Part shown: positions 1 to 7,989 of the stretch, one piece after another
How the letters are laid out: each line of letters begins with the position of its first letter
Position numbering within the stretch: the first letter of the stretch is position 1
Origin: Aliisedimentitalea scapharcae
GTDB lineage: Bacteria; Pseudomonadota; Alphaproteobacteria; Rhodobacterales; Rhodobacteraceae
Direction of reading: 5' to 3'
NCBI RefSeq assembly: GCF_045277565.1
Contig: NZ_CP123584.1
Location: 1,116,001 to 1,180,000, forward strand
Length of the DNA stretch: 64,000 nucleotides
Position numbers and translations under genes: made by a program
Notes under the pieces: model-generated
Seen by the model: only the letters and a program-made list of their open reading frames with translations
Told to the model about the DNA's origin: nothing
Database searches by the model: none

Positions 1-574
1 GCTGCCCAAAGTGTCCAGCCCCGACGATCTGGACGCCTTGGCCGAAATCACCGGAGATCTGCCGATCTGGGCGATGATGGAAACCCCGCGCGGCATGTTG
101 AATGCGGCGGCCATTGCGGCGCATCCAAAGTTGCAGGGCATGGTGATGGGCACCAATGATCTGGCCAAGGAGCTGCAAACCCGGTTCCGTGCGGACCGGA
201 TGCCGATGATGGCCGGATTGGGGATGTGTCTGTTGGCGGCCAAGGCCGAGGGGCTGATTATTGTCGATGGCGTTTACAACGCGTTCAAGGACGCCGAAGG
301 GCTGGCCGTGGAATGCGCACAGGGCCGCGACATGGGGTTTGACGGCAAGACATTGATCCACCCCGCCCAGGTTGACGTGGCCAATGTGGCGTTTGCTCCG
401 TCCGACGAAGATCTGGATCTGTCGCGTCGTCAGATCGCCGCATTTGACGAAGCCGTGGCCACCGGACAGGCGGTCGCCGTGGTCGATGGACGCATCGTCG
501 AAAACCTACACGTTGCCACCGCACGTGAACTTCTGGCAAAAGCCGAAGTAATAGAGGCTTTGCAAGCGGGGTAG
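1..574 (+). CDS. mcl2: (3S)-malyl-CoA thioesterase / malyl-CoA lyase family protein, C-terminal part
   Basis: The 5' end lies outside the window; about 190 residues are visible. The HpcH/HpaI-CitE aldolase fold is recognisable from METPRGMLN (its Glu is a Mg ligand in this family) and MGTNDLAKEL (its Asp is the second Mg ligand), followed by GKTLIHPAQV near the end. Family members cleave malyl-CoA-type esters or hydrolyse malyl-CoA. The mch gene three positions downstream, with NnrU and DUF1737 genes between, resembles my memory of the Rhodobacter arrangement of mcl2 and mch, which favours the thioesterase that makes free malate in the ethylmalonyl-CoA pathway. A lyase (Mcl1-like) or other CitE-like role cannot be excluded without the N-terminus. 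Confidence 0.75.
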   Translation, partial: LPKVSSPDDLDALAEITGDLPIWAMMETPRGMLNAAAIAAHPKLQGMVMGTNDLAKELQTRFRADRMPMMAGLGMCLLAAKAEGLIIVDGVYNAFKDAEGLAVECAQGRDMGFDGKTLIHPAQVDVANVAFAPSDEDLDLSRRQIAAFDEAVATGQAVAVVDGRIVENLHVATARELLAKAEVIEALQAG

Positions 575-578
575 CCAG

Positions 579-1133
579 ATGGGCTTTCTTATACTGATTC
601 TCGGGATCGTCCTTTGGTGGGCGGCCCATTTGTTCAAACGTGTTCAACCGGAACGCCGTGCCGCCATGGGCGACAAGGGCCGCGGGCCGGTCGCGTTGGC
701 CATCGTGGCCGGTGTCGTGCTGATGGTGATCGGCTACAAGCTGACACCGTTCATTCATGTGTGGGCACCGCCCGCGTTCACCATTCACCTCAACAATGTG
801 CTGGTACTGGTCGCGATCTGGATGATGAGCCCGGCCGGCACCAAGGGCAAGATCCTGTCCAACGTGCGCCATCCGATGTTGATGGGGTTCCGGACCTGGG
901 CCGTGGCGCATCTGCTGGTGAACGGGGATCTGGCGTCGATGGTGCTGTTTGGTGGTCTGTTGTTGTGGGGCATGGTCGAAGTGGTCGTGATCAACAAGGC
1001 AGAGCCCGAGTGGACCCCGCGCACCGATGGATCGATTGCCAAGGACGGTATGTTCTTTGTCGCGTCGATCGTGTTGCTGGTCATCATCGGATATGTGCAC
1101 GGGCTGGTTGGTCCGGTGCCGTTCCCGACCTGA
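579..1133 (+). CDS. NnrU family membrane protein
   Basis: A 184-residue integral membrane protein with about five hydrophobic segments. It starts with a helix (GFLILILGIVLWWAAHLF) and contains VRHPMLMGFRTWAVAHLL, the His-rich signature of NnrU proteins, which are related to NnrU of denitrifiers and to isoprenylcysteine-methyltransferase-like membrane proteins. The start is 4 bases after the preceding stop, so co-transcription is likely. NnrU was named for a nitric-oxide regulon, but no denitrification gene is nearby; here it sits between mcl2 and mch. Its biochemical role is unknown. Confidence 0.8.
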   Translation: MGFLILILGIVLWWAAHLFKRVQPERRAAMGDKGRGPVALAIVAGVVLMVIGYKLTPFIHVWAPPAFTIHLNNVLVLVAIWMMSPAGTKGKILSNVRHPMLMGFRTWAVAHLLVNGDLASMVLFGGLLLWGMVEVVVINKAEPEWTPRTDGSIAKDGMFFVASIVLLVIIGYVHGLVGPVPFPT

Positions 1134-1146
1134 AGGACCGGCTGAG

Positions 1147-1353
1147 ATGGCGACATTGTATCGGTTCCTCTCCGAGGACGACACATCGGCATTCTGTCAC
1201 AAGGTATCGGCGGCGCTGTCCAAGGGATGGGTGTTGCAGGGCGAACCTGTGTACGGATTTGATGCGGCCCGCGGCGTGATGCGGTGCGGGCAGGCGGTGA
1301 CCAAGGAGGTCGCCGCCGATTACACCCCAGACATGAAGCTAGGAGAGCAGTAA
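1147..1353 (+). CDS. DUF1737 domain small protein
   Basis: A 68-residue soluble protein starting at ATG 1147. It has the DUF1737 pattern: an N-terminal YRFLSEDDTSAFCHKV helix, then SKGWVLQGEPVYGF, in which a Gly-Trp pair follows the helix, and a C-terminal QAVTKEV strand. No function is known for the family. It ends directly against the mch start (TAA then ATG at 1354), so the four genes 1-2400 look like one operon. Confidence 0.8.
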   Translation: MATLYRFLSEDDTSAFCHKVSAALSKGWVLQGEPVYGFDAARGVMRCGQAVTKEVAADYTPDMKLGEQ

Positions 1354-2400
1354 ATGGCTCACACAGGGCAGGCCAAAACCAATCCAGGCCGGTTTTTCGA
1401 AGATTACGCCGTTGGCGATGTGATCCATCACGCGGTTCCGCGCACTGTCGGGTCGGGAGAGCGGGCGCTGTACCACGCGCTGTATCCGGCGCGTCATGCG
1501 CTGTATTCTTCGGATGAATTCGCGCGCGGGTGTGGTCTGCCCACTGCGCCGCTGGATGATCTGGCGGCGTTTCATGTGGTGTTCGGCAAGACCGTGCCGG
1601 ATGTGTCGCTGAATGCGCTGGCCAATCTGGGCTACGGCGAGGGACGTTGGCTGAAGCCGGTCTATGCGGGGGATACGCTGCGCTCTGTGTCCGAGGTGAT
1701 CGGGGTCAAACAGAATTCGAACGGCAAATCGGGGGTGGTTTATGTCCGCACCCGTGGGCTGAACCAGCGCGACGAAACGGTGATGGAATATGTCCGTTGG
1801 GTCATGGTGCGCAAACGTGATTTTGATGCGCCCGCGCCCGAAACCGTGATCCCCGCGCTGAACAAGGTGATCCCGGCGGACCAATTGGTGGTGCCCGAGG
1901 GGTTGGATTTCAGCAATTATGATTTCACCCTGGCGGGTGAACCGCATCGCTGGGGCGATTACGAGGTGGGTGAAACCATCGACCATGTGGATGGGGTGAC
2001 GGTCGAAGAGGCCGAACACATGATGGCGACCCGCATGTGGCAGAACACCGCCAAGGTGCATTTCGACACCACAGCGCGCCCTGACGGCACCCGGTTGATC
2101 TATGGTGGGCATGTGATTTCCATGGCCCGGACCCTGTCGTTCAACGGTCTGGCCAATGCGCAGATGATCGTGGGCCTAAATGGCGGCGCGCACGCCAATC
2201 CGTGCCTGTCGGGCATGACCATTCGCGCCTGGTCGGAAGTCTTGGACAAGGCGGAAACAGCGGCTCCCGGCGTGGGGGCCATTCGTCTGCGTCTGGTGGC
2301 GACCCGCGGCGGGGAACCGTTCCAGTTGAAGGGCGAGGATGGCAAGTATCTGCCGGATGTGCTGTTGGACCTGGATTACTGGGCGTTGATGCCGGTCTAA
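1354..2400 (+). CDS. mch: Mesaconyl-CoA hydratase (beta-methylmalyl-CoA dehydratase), MaoC family
   Basis: A 348-residue protein, the usual length for Mch, built of two hot-dog MaoC-like halves. The N-terminal half starts with GRFFEDYAVGDVIHHAVPRTV and the C-terminal half with HRWGDYEVGETIDHVDGVTVEEAEHM; both carry the F/Y-x-x-G-x-x-I/Y opening of MaoC domains. The enzyme interconverts mesaconyl-C1-CoA and (2R,3S)-beta-methylmalyl-CoA in the ethylmalonyl-CoA pathway. A malyl-CoA lyase/thioesterase-type gene upstream, and ecm and ccr 12-16 kb downstream, support this. A purple AGGAG motif (1341-1345) precedes the ATG. Confidence 0.88.
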   Translation: MAHTGQAKTNPGRFFEDYAVGDVIHHAVPRTVGSGERALYHALYPARHALYSSDEFARGCGLPTAPLDDLAAFHVVFGKTVPDVSLNALANLGYGEGRWLKPVYAGDTLRSVSEVIGVKQNSNGKSGVVYVRTRGLNQRDETVMEYVRWVMVRKRDFDAPAPETVIPALNKVIPADQLVVPEGLDFSNYDFTLAGEPHRWGDYEVGETIDHVDGVTVEEAEHMMATRMWQNTAKVHFDTTARPDGTRLIYGGHVISMARTLSFNGLANAQMIVGLNGGAHANPCLSGMTIRAWSEVLDKAETAAPGVGAIRLRLVATRGGEPFQLKGEDGKYLPDVLLDLDYWALMPV

Positions 2401-2408
2401 GGCGTCTT

Positions 2409-2555
2409 GGCTTGGCCCTATTGGGCTTGCCCAAGGGTACCGGTTCAAGTTGGGGGCGCTGCCCTGCGGCCCTTGGGCTTGGCCAAGGGCGCCTGTTCAA
2501 GCTGGGGGCGCTGCCCCCAGACCCCCGGGATATTTTTGGCCAGATGAAGGGAGAT
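2409..2555 (+). repeat. Imperfect tandem duplication ending in a roseobacter-type dispersed element
   Basis: This 231-base gap holds two related copies of a roughly 55-base unit. Each has a short hairpin (TTGGGC-TT-GCCCAA at 2421-2434; CCCTTGG-6-CCAAGGG at 2470-2489) and then GTTCAAG(T/C)(T)GGGGGCGCTGCCC. The second copy runs into a CCCCCAGACCCCCGGGATATTTTTGGCCAGATGAAG-like tail (2513-2548), which I associate from experience with intergenic repeats in Rhodobacterales. It may act as a terminator for mch, but there is no clear U-tract. Confidence 0.55.
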
Positions 2556-2631
2556 CCCGTCGCGAAGCGCCTGAAGAGGTGGTGGCGGAAATGTGATATG
2601 CGTTTGCGCCGGGTGTTGCTAGGCTGTGGGC

Positions 2632-3342
2632 ATGACGGCATTGCGCATTTTGATTTCGGTTGTTTTGTTTTTCCTGCCGGGGGTGGCCGTCGCCTGTGAT
2701 TTGGCTTTGGCTCTGGCGGTGGATGTGTCGGGATCGGTGGATCAGAAGGAATATCGGGTCCAGATGGATGGCTTGGCGGCCGGGTTGCGGGATCCGATCG
2801 TGTCCGAGGCCCTGGTGCGGGGCCGCGCGCAGATCATGGTGGTGCAATGGTCGGGGTCGTCGCGCCAGCAGACATCAATTCCCTGGACAAGCGTGACCAC
2901 CTTTGACGATGTGGAGCGTTTGGCCGTGGCCATCGAGACGGCCCCGCGTCCCTGGCGCAATTTTTCGACTGCTGTTGGAGAGGCGTTGAGCCACACCGGC
3001 GCTGCCTTTGCCGAGGTTCAGGGATGTCGGCGTCGGATCATTGATGTGTCGGGTGATGGCCCCTCCAACGAAGGGATGGAGCCGGTGGAGGTGTTAACGC
3101 AGCTGCGCCGTTGGGACATCACGGTCAATGCAATCGCCATCGAGGCCAGCGAACCGGATCTCACGGCATACTTTTTTGAGAACGTCATCAGGGGGGAGGG
3201 CGCATTTGTGATCACCGCCGCGAATTTTGCCGATTATCCGGCACAGATCCGGCGCAAGCTGTTGCGCGAGGTTGCCCGGCAAACGGCCGCTTTGCCGGTG
3301 CCAAACTGTGCGAATCCGCTCTGTATGGTGAAAATTCAATGA
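2632..3342 (+). CDS. DUF1194 von Willebrand-like secreted protein
   Basis: A 236-residue protein with a signal peptide (MTALRILISVVLFFLPGVAVA, cut before Cys-Asp). The mature part begins LALALAVDVSGSVDQKEY, a metal-ion-dependent adhesion site (DxSxS) as in VWA domains, with VSGDGPSNEG as the later conserved stretch. This is the DUF1194 pattern. The predicted location is periplasm or cell surface; the ligand is unknown. ATG 2632 is preferred over in-frame GTG 2626 because it opens the signal peptide directly. It is a single gene between a repeat-rich gap and the sdh promoter. Confidence 0.8.
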   Translation: MTALRILISVVLFFLPGVAVACDLALALAVDVSGSVDQKEYRVQMDGLAAGLRDPIVSEALVRGRAQIMVVQWSGSSRQQTSIPWTSVTTFDDVERLAVAIETAPRPWRNFSTAVGEALSHTGAAFAEVQGCRRRIIDVSGDGPSNEGMEPVEVLTQLRRWDITVNAIAIEASEPDLTAYFFENVIRGEGAFVITAANFADYPAQIRRKLLREVARQTAALPVPNCANPLCMVKIQ

Positions 3343-3347
3343 TTCTT

Positions 3348-3404
3348 CTGTGATCGCTCACAGGTTCCAGAAATGTGATCACAGGCTTTATTTTTGTGAT
3401 CACG
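3348..3404 (+). promoter_or_regulatory. Three phased GTGATCAC-type palindromes upstream of sdhC
   Basis: Three related palindromes lie in a row: CTGTGA-TCGC-TCACAG (3348-3363), TGTGATCACA (3374-3383) and TTGTGATCACG (3394-3404). Their centres are about 23 and 21 bases apart, roughly two helical turns each. They end about 115 bases before the sdhC start. The half-site TGTGA resembles CRP-like half-sites, but the spacing differs (0 or 4 instead of 6), and Fnr sites (TTGAT-N4-ATCAA) do not match. They look like tandem operators for one regulator of the sdh operon. The regulator is unknown. Confidence 0.6.
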
Positions 3405-3519
3405 CTAGTCGTTTTTATACGTAACCGCGCCAAATAACCGCGCCTTTTTGCAGTTCGGTAAGGTGACAGGACGCAAAAAAGCGGTAAAACGTCGTCAGCT
3501 AACCGGAAAAGGAGCCAAC

Positions 3520-3903
3520 ATGGCCGATGTCAATCGGGGCAATCGCCCGCTTTCGCCGCATCTTCAGATCTATCGCCCGCAATTGAATTCGGCGACTTCG
3601 ATCTTTGCACGTATTACAGGCGTTGCGCTGCTGGGAGCGGCTGTGCTTGTTGTCTGGTGGTTCCTTGCCGCCGCGTCGGGTGCCGAATATTATGAATTCG
3701 TCAACTGGTTGCTGACCTCGTGGTTCGGCGACATCGTGATGACGCTGGCCTGTTGGGCCGCCTGTTTCCATTTCCTGTCGGGGCTGCGCCACCTGGTGTG
3801 GGACACAGGCCGTGGGCTGGATGTGGAAACCGCCGAGAAGATGGGCAAGGGGGTCGTTGTCGGGTCCTTTGTGTTGACCATCCTGGCCGTATTGATCGTG
3901 TAA
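3520..3903 (+). CDS. sdhC: Succinate dehydrogenase cytochrome b556 subunit
   Basis: A 127-residue membrane anchor with three transmembrane helices. SdhC features are SPHLQIYRPQ at the N-terminus, ITGVAL at the start of helix 1 and HFLSGLRHLVWDTG, which carries the haem-ligand histidine. With SdhD it anchors the complex and carries the quinone site of complex II. The ATG at 3520 is chosen because of the AAGGAG motif at 3509-3514; an upstream in-frame extension to 3448 lacks support. It is the first gene of the sdh operon, behind the palindrome cluster. Confidence 0.95.
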   Translation: MADVNRGNRPLSPHLQIYRPQLNSATSIFARITGVALLGAAVLVVWWFLAAASGAEYYEFVNWLLTSWFGDIVMTLACWAACFHFLSGLRHLVWDTGRGLDVETAEKMGKGVVVGSFVLTILAVLIV

Positions 3904-3915
3904 GGGAGCAGACAC

Positions 3916-4287
3916 ATGGCATATCTTACCGATCGCAAACGCGCCGTTCACCGTGGGTCCGCCAGATCCGGCACCGCGCATTTCTGGGGCCAGACGATGT
4001 CGGCCTTTGGTCTGGCAATCCTGATCCCGCTGTTCATCCTGACCTTTGGATCCGCGTTGGGGTCCAGCTATGAGGACGTGCTGGAATATTACAGCCGTCC
4101 GTTCCCGGCGATCATTGCGGGGATGACCATCACCGTGGCGATGATCCATTTCCGTCACGGCATCCAGGTGGTGATCGAGGATTATTCGCGTGGGGTCACC
4201 AAAAAGCTGTTGATCATCATTTCTACCTGCATCGCCTACGCCATTGCCGCCACCGGCCTGTTCGCGCTGGCGCGCATCGCCCTTTAA
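3916..4287 (+). CDS. sdhD: Succinate dehydrogenase membrane anchor subunit
   Basis: A 123-residue protein with three transmembrane helices. After a basic start it shows SGTAHFWGQTMSAFGLAI, then MIHFRHGIQVVIEDY, matching the SdhD H-x(n)-G-x-x-x-V-I-x-D-Y signature for haem and quinone contacts. It starts 12 bases after sdhC with GGGAG upstream, so it is co-transcribed with it. Confidence 0.94.
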   Translation: MAYLTDRKRAVHRGSARSGTAHFWGQTMSAFGLAILIPLFILTFGSALGSSYEDVLEYYSRPFPAIIAGMTITVAMIHFRHGIQVVIEDYSRGVTKKLLIIISTCIAYAIAATGLFALARIAL

Positions 4288-4305
4288 GATCGGAGCTTTC
4301 CCAAA

Positions 4306-6111
4306 ATGGCTGCTTACGAATACGAAACACATGACTATGACGTTGTGGTGGTTGGGGCCGGCGGGGCCGGTCTGCGTGCCACCCTGGGCATGGCGGAACA
4401 GGGGCTGCGCACAGCCTGTGTGACCAAAGTGTTCCCGACCCGGTCGCACACGGTTGCCGCGCAGGGGGGCATTGCGGCCTCGCTGTCCAACATGGGGCCG
4501 GACCATTGGCAGTGGCACATGTATGACACCGTCAAAGGGTCAGATTGGCTGGGTGATACGGATGCGATGGAATATCTCGCCCGCGAAGCGCCCAAGGCGG
4601 TGTATGAGCTGGAACATTATGGTGTGCCGTTCTCGCGCACCGAAGAGGGCAAGATCTATCAGCGCCCCTTTGGTGGTCACACAACCGAATTTGGCGAAGG
4701 CCCTGCGGTGCAGCGGACCTGTGCCGCCGCCGACCGGACCGGCCACGCGATCCTGCACACGCTGTATGGCCAGTCGCTGAAGAACAACGCCGAATTCTAT
4801 ATCGAATATTTCGCCATTGATTTGGTGATGTCCGAAGACGGTCAATGTCAGGGTGTTGTCTGCTGGAAGCTGGACGACGGCACCATGCACGTCTTCAACG
4901 CCAAGATGGTGGTGTTGGCGACCGGTGGTTATGGCCGGGCATATTTCAGCGCGACGTCGGCGCATACCTGCACCGGGGACGGTGGCGGGATGGTGGCCCG
5001 TGCGGGTCTGGCGTTGCAGGATATGGAATTCGTGCAATTCCACCCGACCGGCATCTATGGCTCGGGGTGTCTGATCACCGAAGGCGCGCGCGGCGAGGGG
5101 GGGTATCTGACCAACTCCGAAGGCGAACGGTTCATGGAGCGCTATGCGCCCCAGTACAAGGATCTGGCACCGCGCGATTATGTGTCCCGGTCCATGACCA
5201 TGGAAATCCGCGAAGGACGTGGTGTGGGCAAGGATGGCGATCACATCCACCTGAACCTGAACCACCTGCCTGCCGAAGCGCTGGCCGAACGCCTGCCGGG
5301 CATTTCGGAAAGCGCCAAGATCTTTGCCGGGGTGGACGTGACCAAGGAACCGATCCCGGTTCTGCCGACCGTGCACTACAACATGGGCGGCATTCCGACC
5401 AACTATTGGGGCGAGGTGCTGAACCCGACCGCCGACAACCCAACCGGTGTTGTTCCCGGCCTGATGGCCGTGGGCGAAGCGGGTTGTGCGTCGGTGCACG
5501 GGGCCAACCGGTTGGGATCGAATTCGTTGATCGACCTGGTGGTGTTTGGACGTGCGGCGGCGATCCGCGCGGGCAAGGTGGTTGACGCCGATGCGGCAAA
5601 CCCGGTTCTGAACCAGGCCTCCGTGGACAAGGCGTTTGATCGCTTTGACGATCTGCGCAATGCCAGCGGTGGCATCGCAACGGCGGATCTGCGTCTGGAG
5701 ATGCAGAAAACCATGCAGGCCGATGCGGCCGTGTTCCGCACAGCCAAGACCATGGCCGAAGGGGTCGACAAGATGACCGCCATCGCGGCCAAGATGGATG
5801 ATCTGAAGGTCACCGACCGGTCGCTGGTCTGGAACTCGGATCTGATGGAAACGCTGGAGCTGACCAATCTGATGCCAAGCGCATTGGCCACCATTGTCGG
5901 TGCCGAAGCCCGCAAGGAATCGCGGGGCGCCCATGCGCATGAGGATTTCAGCACACGTGACGATGAAAACTGGCGGGTTCACACCGTCAGCCGGGTCGAG
6001 GGCAATTCTGTCGACCTGTCCTATCGTCCGGTGGTTGTTGATCCACTGAGCACCGAAGAAGAAGGCGGCATCAGCCTCAAGCGGATCGCGCCCAAAGCGC
6101 GGACCTTCTAA
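4306..6111 (+). CDS. sdhA: Succinate dehydrogenase flavoprotein subunit
   Basis: A 601-residue protein of normal length. The FAD-binding motif VVVGAGGAGLRAT is near residue 14, RSHTVAAQGG carries the His that covalently holds FAD, HPTGIYGSGCLITEGARGEG forms part of the active site, and GCASVHGANRLGSNS is the conserved C-terminal part of the flavin domain. It oxidises succinate to fumarate in the TCA cycle, here also receiving succinyl units made by the ethylmalonyl-CoA pathway. Unusually, sdhB does not follow directly: nearly 2 kb of other genes intervene. Confidence 0.97.
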   Translation: MAAYEYETHDYDVVVVGAGGAGLRATLGMAEQGLRTACVTKVFPTRSHTVAAQGGIAASLSNMGPDHWQWHMYDTVKGSDWLGDTDAMEYLAREAPKAVYELEHYGVPFSRTEEGKIYQRPFGGHTTEFGEGPAVQRTCAAADRTGHAILHTLYGQSLKNNAEFYIEYFAIDLVMSEDGQCQGVVCWKLDDGTMHVFNAKMVVLATGGYGRAYFSATSAHTCTGDGGGMVARAGLALQDMEFVQFHPTGIYGSGCLITEGARGEGGYLTNSEGERFMERYAPQYKDLAPRDYVSRSMTMEIREGRGVGKDGDHIHLNLNHLPAEALAERLPGISESAKIFAGVDVTKEPIPVLPTVHYNMGGIPTNYWGEVLNPTADNPTGVVPGLMAVGEAGCASVHGANRLGSNSLIDLVVFGRAAAIRAGKVVDADAANPVLNQASVDKAFDRFDDLRNASGGIATADLRLEMQKTMQADAAVFRTAKTMAEGVDKMTAIAAKMDDLKVTDRSLVWNSDLMETLELTNLMPSALATIVGAEARKESRGAHAHEDFSTRDDENWRVHTVSRVEGNSVDLSYRPVVVDPLSTEEEGGISLKRIAPKARTF

Positions 6112-6134
6112 GGCCGTCAATCAGGAGACCCTGT

Positions 6135-6299
6135 GTGCCCAAGCTGATCTTGCCTGTTGATGTCCACGGTGTGGCGTTGCCCTTTCGGGCCGCGCTGCCG
6201 GGGGTATGCGGGTGTGGCTTGGGCGTTGCGTCGCCGATGCAGGGGGGCGGGCCACAGGCGTGCCCGGACCGGGTGCGGTCGATGGGGGGCGTGGCATGA
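6135..6299 (+). CDS. Possible 54-residue protein between sdhA and a sulfotransferase-like gene
   Basis: A GTG start (6135) lies 7 bases after an AGGAGA motif (6123-6128). The reading frame ends in a TGA that overlaps the ATG of the next gene (ATGA at 6296-6299), a typical coupling arrangement. The peptide is rich in Gly, Pro and Cys (PGVCGCGLGVASP) and resembles nothing I recognise. It may only be a translated leader that couples the next gene to sdhA. Evidence is limited to the RBS and the overlap. Confidence 0.4.
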   Translation: MPKLILPVDVHGVALPFRAALPGVCGCGLGVASPMQGGGPQACPDRVRSMGGVA

Positions 6300-7108
6300 C
6301 ATCATCGCTCCCGCGGGTGTTGATCCATTGCGGTGTACAGAAAACCGCATCGACCGCCTTTCACCATTTCGTGCAACGCAACCGGGATCTTTTGTCCCGC
6401 AGTGTCGACATCCGGACCCCGGTCAAGGGGAGCCCGACCCGTGAGCTGGGGCGGGTTGCGGCCCTGTTCAGCCTGGATGACACGCATGAGGCCGATCTGA
6501 TTGCCCGGGTGACACAGGTGCGAGACGCGGTGCTGTCCGAGGGAAAGCCCTGTGTCCTGTCCCATGAGAACATTCCTGGTGCAATGCTGGGGCGGGGCGG
6601 GGTGGTGACGCTGTACCCTGAGATTGAACGTATTCTGGACCTGTTCGTTCGACATCTGGCACCGCTGCGGCCGGAATTCGTATTTTATACGCGCGACATG
6701 GCGGCGTGGAAGGTCAGTGTCCACAACCAGGCGGTCAAATCGGATGGCTATGGCGAAACGCTGGACACCTTCCTGGAGCAGACCCGGGCGTGTGGAACCT
6801 GGGATGACCTGCAGGCGCGCGTCGCAGCTGTGGTGGGGGCCGAGCGCACCCATTTCCTGCGCCTCGAAGAGGAAGAGAACCGCGCCAAACCGGGGATGCA
6901 GTTGTTGCGTCTGGCCAGGGTGCCCGACGCAGATATCAGGGCGATGGCCGAACAACAGGGGCGTCGCAACGAAAGCTTGAATGCAGGATCGTTGGAGTTT
7001 CTGCGCCAGCTGAATCAACAGGGTCTGCCCCGCGCGGCCCGCAAACCGGTTGTGCAGTTGATCCAAGGCAATCAGGCCCTCTTCGTCCCTGAATTGGATC
7101 GGGTGTGA
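6296..7108 (+). CDS. Sulfotransferase-like P-loop protein, first of a pair in the sdh operon
   Basis: A 270-residue protein. The N-terminus VLIHCGVQKTASTAFHHF matches the 5'-phosphosulfate-binding loop of PAPS sulfotransferases (hxG.xKTxSTxh), and VFYTRDMAAWKVSVHNQ sits where the 3'-phosphate-binding Arg/Ser motif is expected. Family members move a sulfuryl group from PAPS to sugars, peptides or small molecules; the acceptor here is unknown. ATG 6296 is chosen (ATGA overlap upstream). Its stop overlaps the ATG of the next gene (TGATG at 7106-7110), so the two are translationally coupled and lie between sdhA and sdhB. Confidence 0.65.
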   Translation: MTSSLPRVLIHCGVQKTASTAFHHFVQRNRDLLSRSVDIRTPVKGSPTRELGRVAALFSLDDTHEADLIARVTQVRDAVLSEGKPCVLSHENIPGAMLGRGGVVTLYPEIERILDLFVRHLAPLRPEFVFYTRDMAAWKVSVHNQAVKSDGYGETLDTFLEQTRACGTWDDLQARVAAVVGAERTHFLRLEEEENRAKPGMQLLRLARVPDADIRAMAEQQGRRNESLNAGSLEFLRQLNQQGLPRAARKPVVQLIQGNQALFVPELDRV

Positions 7109-7989
7109 TGCAGATAGCGCGCGACACCGAATCTTGTGCCACCTGGCAGGCCCTGGGCCTGACGCCGGGTCTGGTTCTGCGGCTGAGCGGGATGCGCCGG
7201 TCCGGCAACCACGCCATTGCCAATTGGTTGATGCGCAACGCGCCCACAGGGACATCCGTGTTTCTGAACAATTGCAAGCCGAACCGGGATCCGTTGCAAC
7301 ATTTTTCGGCCCTCGAAGTGAACCGGCACCATGTCGCTGGTGGCGATGCGGCGGGGGATTTGCCGTCGCGCGTTGCCAAGGCGGGGGACGGGGCGCTTTT
7401 GCTGATCAGCTATGAAGACACGTCGCCGGCCGAGATGAAGCGCCACAGACGGCTGTCGGGGCCGCTGGATGAGGCGGCCATTGATCATGACATCCTGATC
7501 TATCGTAGCTTTCTGAACTGGTCGGCATCGCTGTTGAAGAAACTGCAGGGCAATCCGAGCTATAGCCTGTCCCGGCGTCTTTCGATGGTGCTGCGCGCCA
7601 TGGACAATTACACCCGCCTGTTGGCGCTGGTTGCGCGCGGGCAGGGGGCTGAAACCTGTATCTGTTATGACACATGGGTACAGTCCGCTAGCTATCGGCA
7701 GGACATTCTCGTGCGGTTGAACCTGCCGGTTGCCGACACGGATGTCGGAGAAGTCCAGAAATATGGCGGCGGTTCGTCGTTTCAGAAACAATCGGCTTCG
7801 GGTGATGAATTGCGGGTGCTGGACCGGTGGCATCAGATGCAGACCGAGCCCGACTATCAGCTGGTGCTGGCCGCAGCCGGCCGCGATGCGGCGTTGATGG
7901 CACAGTTGGACCGCCTGTTTCCCGAGGATGCCGAGCGGCTGACCCAGATCGCCCGGCATGCGCCCGTATCACCGGGGGATCTGACATGA
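7108..7989 (+). CDS. Sulfotransferase-like P-loop protein, second of the pair
   Basis: A 293-residue protein with LRLSGMRRSGNHAIANWL near residue 25, a P-loop-like segment seen in a sulfotransferase-related family (RSGNHAI type), followed by DILIYRSFLNWSAS, a likely Arg/Ser substrate-phosphate motif. It is not closely similar to its upstream neighbour, so this is a mixed pair and not a recent duplication. The start overlaps the preceding stop, and its own stop overlaps a 28-codon frame leading to sdhB. The function is unknown, and the sulfotransferase assignment is by motif only. Confidence 0.55.
   Translation: MQIARDTESCATWQALGLTPGLVLRLSGMRRSGNHAIANWLMRNAPTGTSVFLNNCKPNRDPLQHFSALEVNRHHVAGGDAAGDLPSRVAKAGDGALLLISYEDTSPAEMKRHRRLSGPLDEAAIDHDILIYRSFLNWSASLLKKLQGNPSYSLSRRLSMVLRAMDNYTRLLALVARGQGAETCICYDTWVQSASYRQDILVRLNLPVADTDVGEVQKYGGGSSFQKQSASGDELRVLDRWHQMQTEPDYQLVLAAAGRDAALMAQLDRLFPEDAERLTQIARHAPVSPGDLT

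Noticed and set aside
3348..3404. CRP or Fnr binding sites before sdhC
   Set aside because: Half-site spacing is 0 or 4 and not 6 for CRP; Fnr sites have TTGAT-N4-ATCAA, which does not match.
4540..6120. 526-codon antisense ORF opposite sdhA
   Set aside because: A shadow of a GC-rich gene with strong codon bias; sdhA is beyond doubt. The antisense frame has no RBS or recognisable domain.
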